Assembly: GCA_963544155.1 (NCBI GenBank)
Contig: CAUUDW010000006.1
Coordinates: 1 to 60,871, forward strand
Length of the DNA stretch: 60,871 nt
Source of the DNA: Nanoperiomorbus sp963544155
GTDB taxonomy: Bacteria > Patescibacteriota > Saccharimonadia > Saccharimonadales > Saccharimonadaceae
Direction of reading: 5' to 3'
Within the stretch, counting starts at the first letter, position 1. The number at the start of each line of letters is the position of its first letter. Below are positions 58,492 through 60,871 of the stretch, in pieces. Made by a program: the position numbers and the translations under genes. The notes below the pieces were generated by a model. The model was not told the DNA's origin, searched no databases, and was given only the letters and a program-made list of their open reading frames with translations.

Positions 58492-60871
58492 ATGAATAGA
58501 CACAATAGTCATCAACATCCGGAGACGACAGCGAATGACGCCAATGCCAAGCAGTGGCAGGTAGATCTGTCGGAACAAGACACCGGTAGGGTGGGCAATG
58601 ATAGTGACGCCGGTGGGGTCAATGACGGCAAGAATGCTAACGATACTAACCACACCTCAGATCAAGGCGAGACCGTTGAAGTCCGGGTAATCAAAGGCGA
58701 CCGGGACGAACCTAATAACGACGAGCCCGGTCAGGTGGAGCAGGGCAGTCAAGCTGGTCAGACCGTCCAGACTGATGCCGATGAGTCACAACCTAAGAAA
58801 AGGGGAATAATAGAGCTACTTGGCTCCAGCCCGCTAGGCGTCATGGCGCAGACGGCACTTGACTCGGTGAGACGATTTCGGACAGAGAGGCAGACTAGTA
58901 AGCAGATATGGCTAATTAACAACACGTCATGTACGGCGCTTGGCACTATTAAGTATTGCAGCAAGGAAGAGATACTAAAACAACAGCAGGAGCATGCTCA
59001 GCTCAATCAGCTGGTTGAAGACGGTAAGCTTGACCTATCTAACGAACTAGTTCTAAGGTCTTATATATGGAAAGTTAGGTCGGCAATAAGTGACGAGACC
59101 GTCGAGTCAGACTCCAAGTTTATTTCCAAGATGTTGCGAGAGGGTAAAATCAACTTATCTGACCCGAAGATGGCTAAAGAGTTTCTGGATACTAGGGAGT
59201 ACTACAATAATAGATATCTTGGTATACAGGAGGCGCTTGGGTTGGGTAAGCTTGACCTGTCCAATGAGGATATCAGGCGCCATTTCTTAGATTCGCTTGC
59301 TGACGTCAAGGCCGATAGTGTAGCTTTACTTGACGCCTCCGGTCTTCCTATTGAGGAGATTGCAGCTAATGAACACATCCAGCAAGTCATCGTTGATGAA
59401 ACAAGCAAAAGGGTGCATTCAATAAAGACGAACTATGACAACGATGAATTATCTTCGGCAGATAAAGCCGGCGATTCATACCGCTTTGGCGTTATTGACG
59501 CAATTTGTGCTACCAAGGAGGGTAGACAACGCTTAGCTGACTCGATAAATGAAGCCTCCGGATGCGAGAGTATTCAAGATGTGGGTAAGGAGATTGAGGA
59601 CGACATATTGCAAGGCATTAATTCTGAGGGTAAGTGGCTTTACAGTAAATGGTATGACAAGCTTACCCATAATAGTGCTCTCATCCAGAACGTCGCTAAA
59701 TATAACAGCGTACTCAGAAAGCTCGGTTGGGAGCCGCTGAAGAAAGATGAGTCACTTGCTAAATTGTTTTATACAGGCATGGACTATAAGCTTAATGCAG
59801 AAGAACGTGCCAAGAAGTCAATCGATCTTCAAAGCAAAGCGTACAAGTTGGGGTTAGTTACTCCTGAAGTTACTGATCGACTATATAATCATCAATTCAA
59901 AGAGCTATTCAGCGAGGCGAAAAAAGGATCTAGGTCCAGCCTGAATAATACCGGTGATTATGCATTGCTGTCCGGCTATGTCGTTAGTCCTGATCTGGCT
60001 CCAAGTGACAATAACCTGATGGCTAACTACTGGCGGAAGCAATCCGACTACTTAGGTAACGATGCGATGCGGCTCTGTATGGCGAAGGCGCTTGATATGA
60101 CTGAAAAAGAACAGGACGATGGACAGGGCCTTGATCTATCCGACCTGATAGACGAGAACGGTATTCTCAAGGATGCATTCTTTCAGAATCACCCAAAATC
60201 ATTCCTGCAAGACATCTATGCCCCAAGATGTAGCTTTATACATGACGACGAGGGATGGCGTACAGAGGTTGCCGGATTTCTGGAAGCACATAAGGACCAG
60301 ACTAGCGAAGCTGACGGCAGTAGAGCAATGGTTGATCTGCTGAGCAAGATGAAAAATGGGGATAGTGGTTATGACAAGGAAGCTATTCTCGACCTGCATC
60401 ATTTAACCAGTCTTACTAATGACTATGTGGAGCTATTTGATGTCAATGGTCTGAAGCCAGAAGTCTGGCAAGATATCTTCTCGCAAGGGGGCCACCTTAT
60501 GATTCTTAGATACTATCAGAACCAAGACGAAGCCGGTAGAAAGCGTATGGGACTGGATGACAAGCAGATAGCGGTCGTAAAGGGCGCCGGTAATATCGGT
60601 GGGAACGATAACTGGAGCAGCCCTCGTCGTGCCTTCAAGTCATATGTCGAAGAGCATTATGACGAATTTACTGTCGAACGAATCAAACAAGTATCAGGTA
60701 TTATTGCTCGTCTAACCAACTCTAACGCCAGCGAGCTGATGGAGCGTTCTGGAGCCTTCACTCGTGAGCTACTCAAGTTGGATACAGACAGAATGTCCGA
60801 AGTCCTAGATAGATCAGAGGATATCTTCATCCACAACCACTTACCCTACGTCGGCAAGAGCTATCTGGTCT
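58492..60871 (+). CDS. Large unrecognised protein, runs off the window
   Basis: A reading frame of at least 793 codons begins at ATG 58492, 13 bases after a good -10 box, and stays open to the last base. The first 105 or so residues are hydrophilic and Asp/Asn/Gly/Gln-rich, without a signal peptide, then a basic-charged region follows (SPLGVMAQTALDSVRRF). Later comes a helical region with recurring short motifs GKLDLSNE (about 178 and 252) and GKINLSDP (about 220). I see no enzyme motif. The AT-richer composition and repeats fit a lineage-specific effector or structural protein, but that is a guess. Confidence 0.75.
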   Translation, partial: MNRHNSHQHPETTANDANAKQWQVDLSEQDTGRVGNDSDAGGVNDGKNANDTNHTSDQGETVEVRVIKGDRDEPNNDEPGQVEQGSQAGQTVQTDADESQPKKRGIIELLGSSPLGVMAQTALDSVRRFRTERQTSKQIWLINNTSCTALGTIKYCSKEEILKQQQEHAQLNQLVEDGKLDLSNELVLRSYIWKVRSAISDETVESDSKFISKMLREGKINLSDPKMAKEFLDTREYYNNRYLGIQEALGLGKLDLSNEDIRRHFLDSLADVKADSVALLDASGLPIEEIAANEHIQQVIVDETSKRVHSIKTNYDNDELSSADKAGDSYRFGVIDAICATKEGRQRLADSINEASGCESIQDVGKEIEDDILQGINSEGKWLYSKWYDKLTHNSALIQNVAKYNSVLRKLGWEPLKKDESLAKLFYTGMDYKLNAEERAKKSIDLQSKAYKLGLVTPEVTDRLYNHQFKELFSEAKKGSRSSLNNTGDYALLSGYVVSPDLAPSDNNLMANYWRKQSDYLGNDAMRLCMAKALDMTEKEQDDGQGLDLSDLIDENGILKDAFFQNHPKSFLQDIYAPRCSFIHDDEGWRTEVAGFLEAHKDQTSEADGSRAMVDLLSKMKNGDSGYDKEAILDLHHLTSLTNDYVELFDVNGLKPEVWQDIFSQGGHLMILRYYQNQDEAGRKRMGLDDKQIAVVKGAGNIGGNDNWSSPRRAFKSYVEEHYDEFTVERIKQVSGIIARLTNSNASELMERSGAFTRELLKLDTDRMSEVLDRSEDIFIHNHLPYVGKSYLV

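Overview
The window most probably comes from a Candidate Phyla Radiation bacterium, and Candidatus Saccharibacteria (TM7) is my best guess. The reasons are short intergenic spaces, UGA used as an ordinary stop codon (so not the recoded Gracilibacteria/Absconditabacteria), a monoderm-type cell wall set (MurT/GatD, MltG, a YkuD L,D-transpeptidase, a LysM-CHAP hydrolase), a baseplate-J-like membrane protein typical of CPR genomes, fermentative lactate dehydrogenase, an oxygen-independent ribonucleotide reductase, and several minimised or fused enzymes. The phylum call is inference; there is no rRNA in the window.

Layout. 1-4.0 kb: the end of an RTX/haemolysin-type exoprotein followed by its type I secretion ABC transporter and membrane-fusion protein. 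4.0-8.1 kb: tRNA-Lys(CTT), then a minus-strand sufCBDSU iron-sulphur cluster operon with a very short SufD. 8.2-12.6 kb: nrdDG behind an NrdR-type operator, then an alanyl-tRNA synthetase that stops where the editing domain should begin. 12.6-17.3 kb: two pairs of related proteins, one member carrying the HxxEH motif of M16 peptidases, separated by a transposase relic and a 52-residue basic peptide gene. 17.3-27.4 kb: a cell-envelope and division block (FtsA-like, baseplate-J-like, RuvX, MltG, LysM-CHAP, exonuclease I, an RCC1 propeller set inside an IPT/TIG domain, two small proteins). 27.4-32.5 kb: DnaE and a sigma-region-4/HARE-HTH protein. 32.5-35 kb: an accessory island with a DUF4143 ATPase between 40-bp direct repeats and an orphan gene whose promoter spacer holds eight G residues. 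35-45 kb: UvrA, Ldh, tRNA-Lys(TTT), ComEC-MurT-GatD, YkuD, tRNA-Pro, YebC. 45.0-45.8 kb: no protein gene, but two related structured-RNA candidates and a third large hairpin. 45.8-50.4 kb: a coiled-coil protein, a membrane-anchored ClpC-like ATPase, an AbrB-type regulator and a CYTH enzyme. 50.4-50.9 kb: a regular array of three repeats derived from the 3' end of the adjacent tRNA-His. 50.9-60.9 kb: an XRE-HTH/MurA fusion with a perfect palindrome at its promoter, a split transketolase plus sugar kinase, TrmH-like methyltransferase, UvrB, and a large unrecognised open reading frame that runs off the end.

Regulation. Many genes start within 6-13 bases of a -10 box, often of the extended form TGC-TATAAT, so much of the transcription is probably leaderless or nearly so. 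Genes inside operons start with overlapping stop/start codons or with a Shine-Dalgarno site.

The items I would look at first are the duplicated structured RNA (45.05-45.54 kb), the tRNA-His-derived repeat array (50.48-50.75 kb), the M16-like pairs with the small peptide (12.6-17.3 kb), and the HTH-MurA fusion with its operator (50.9-52.5 kb).
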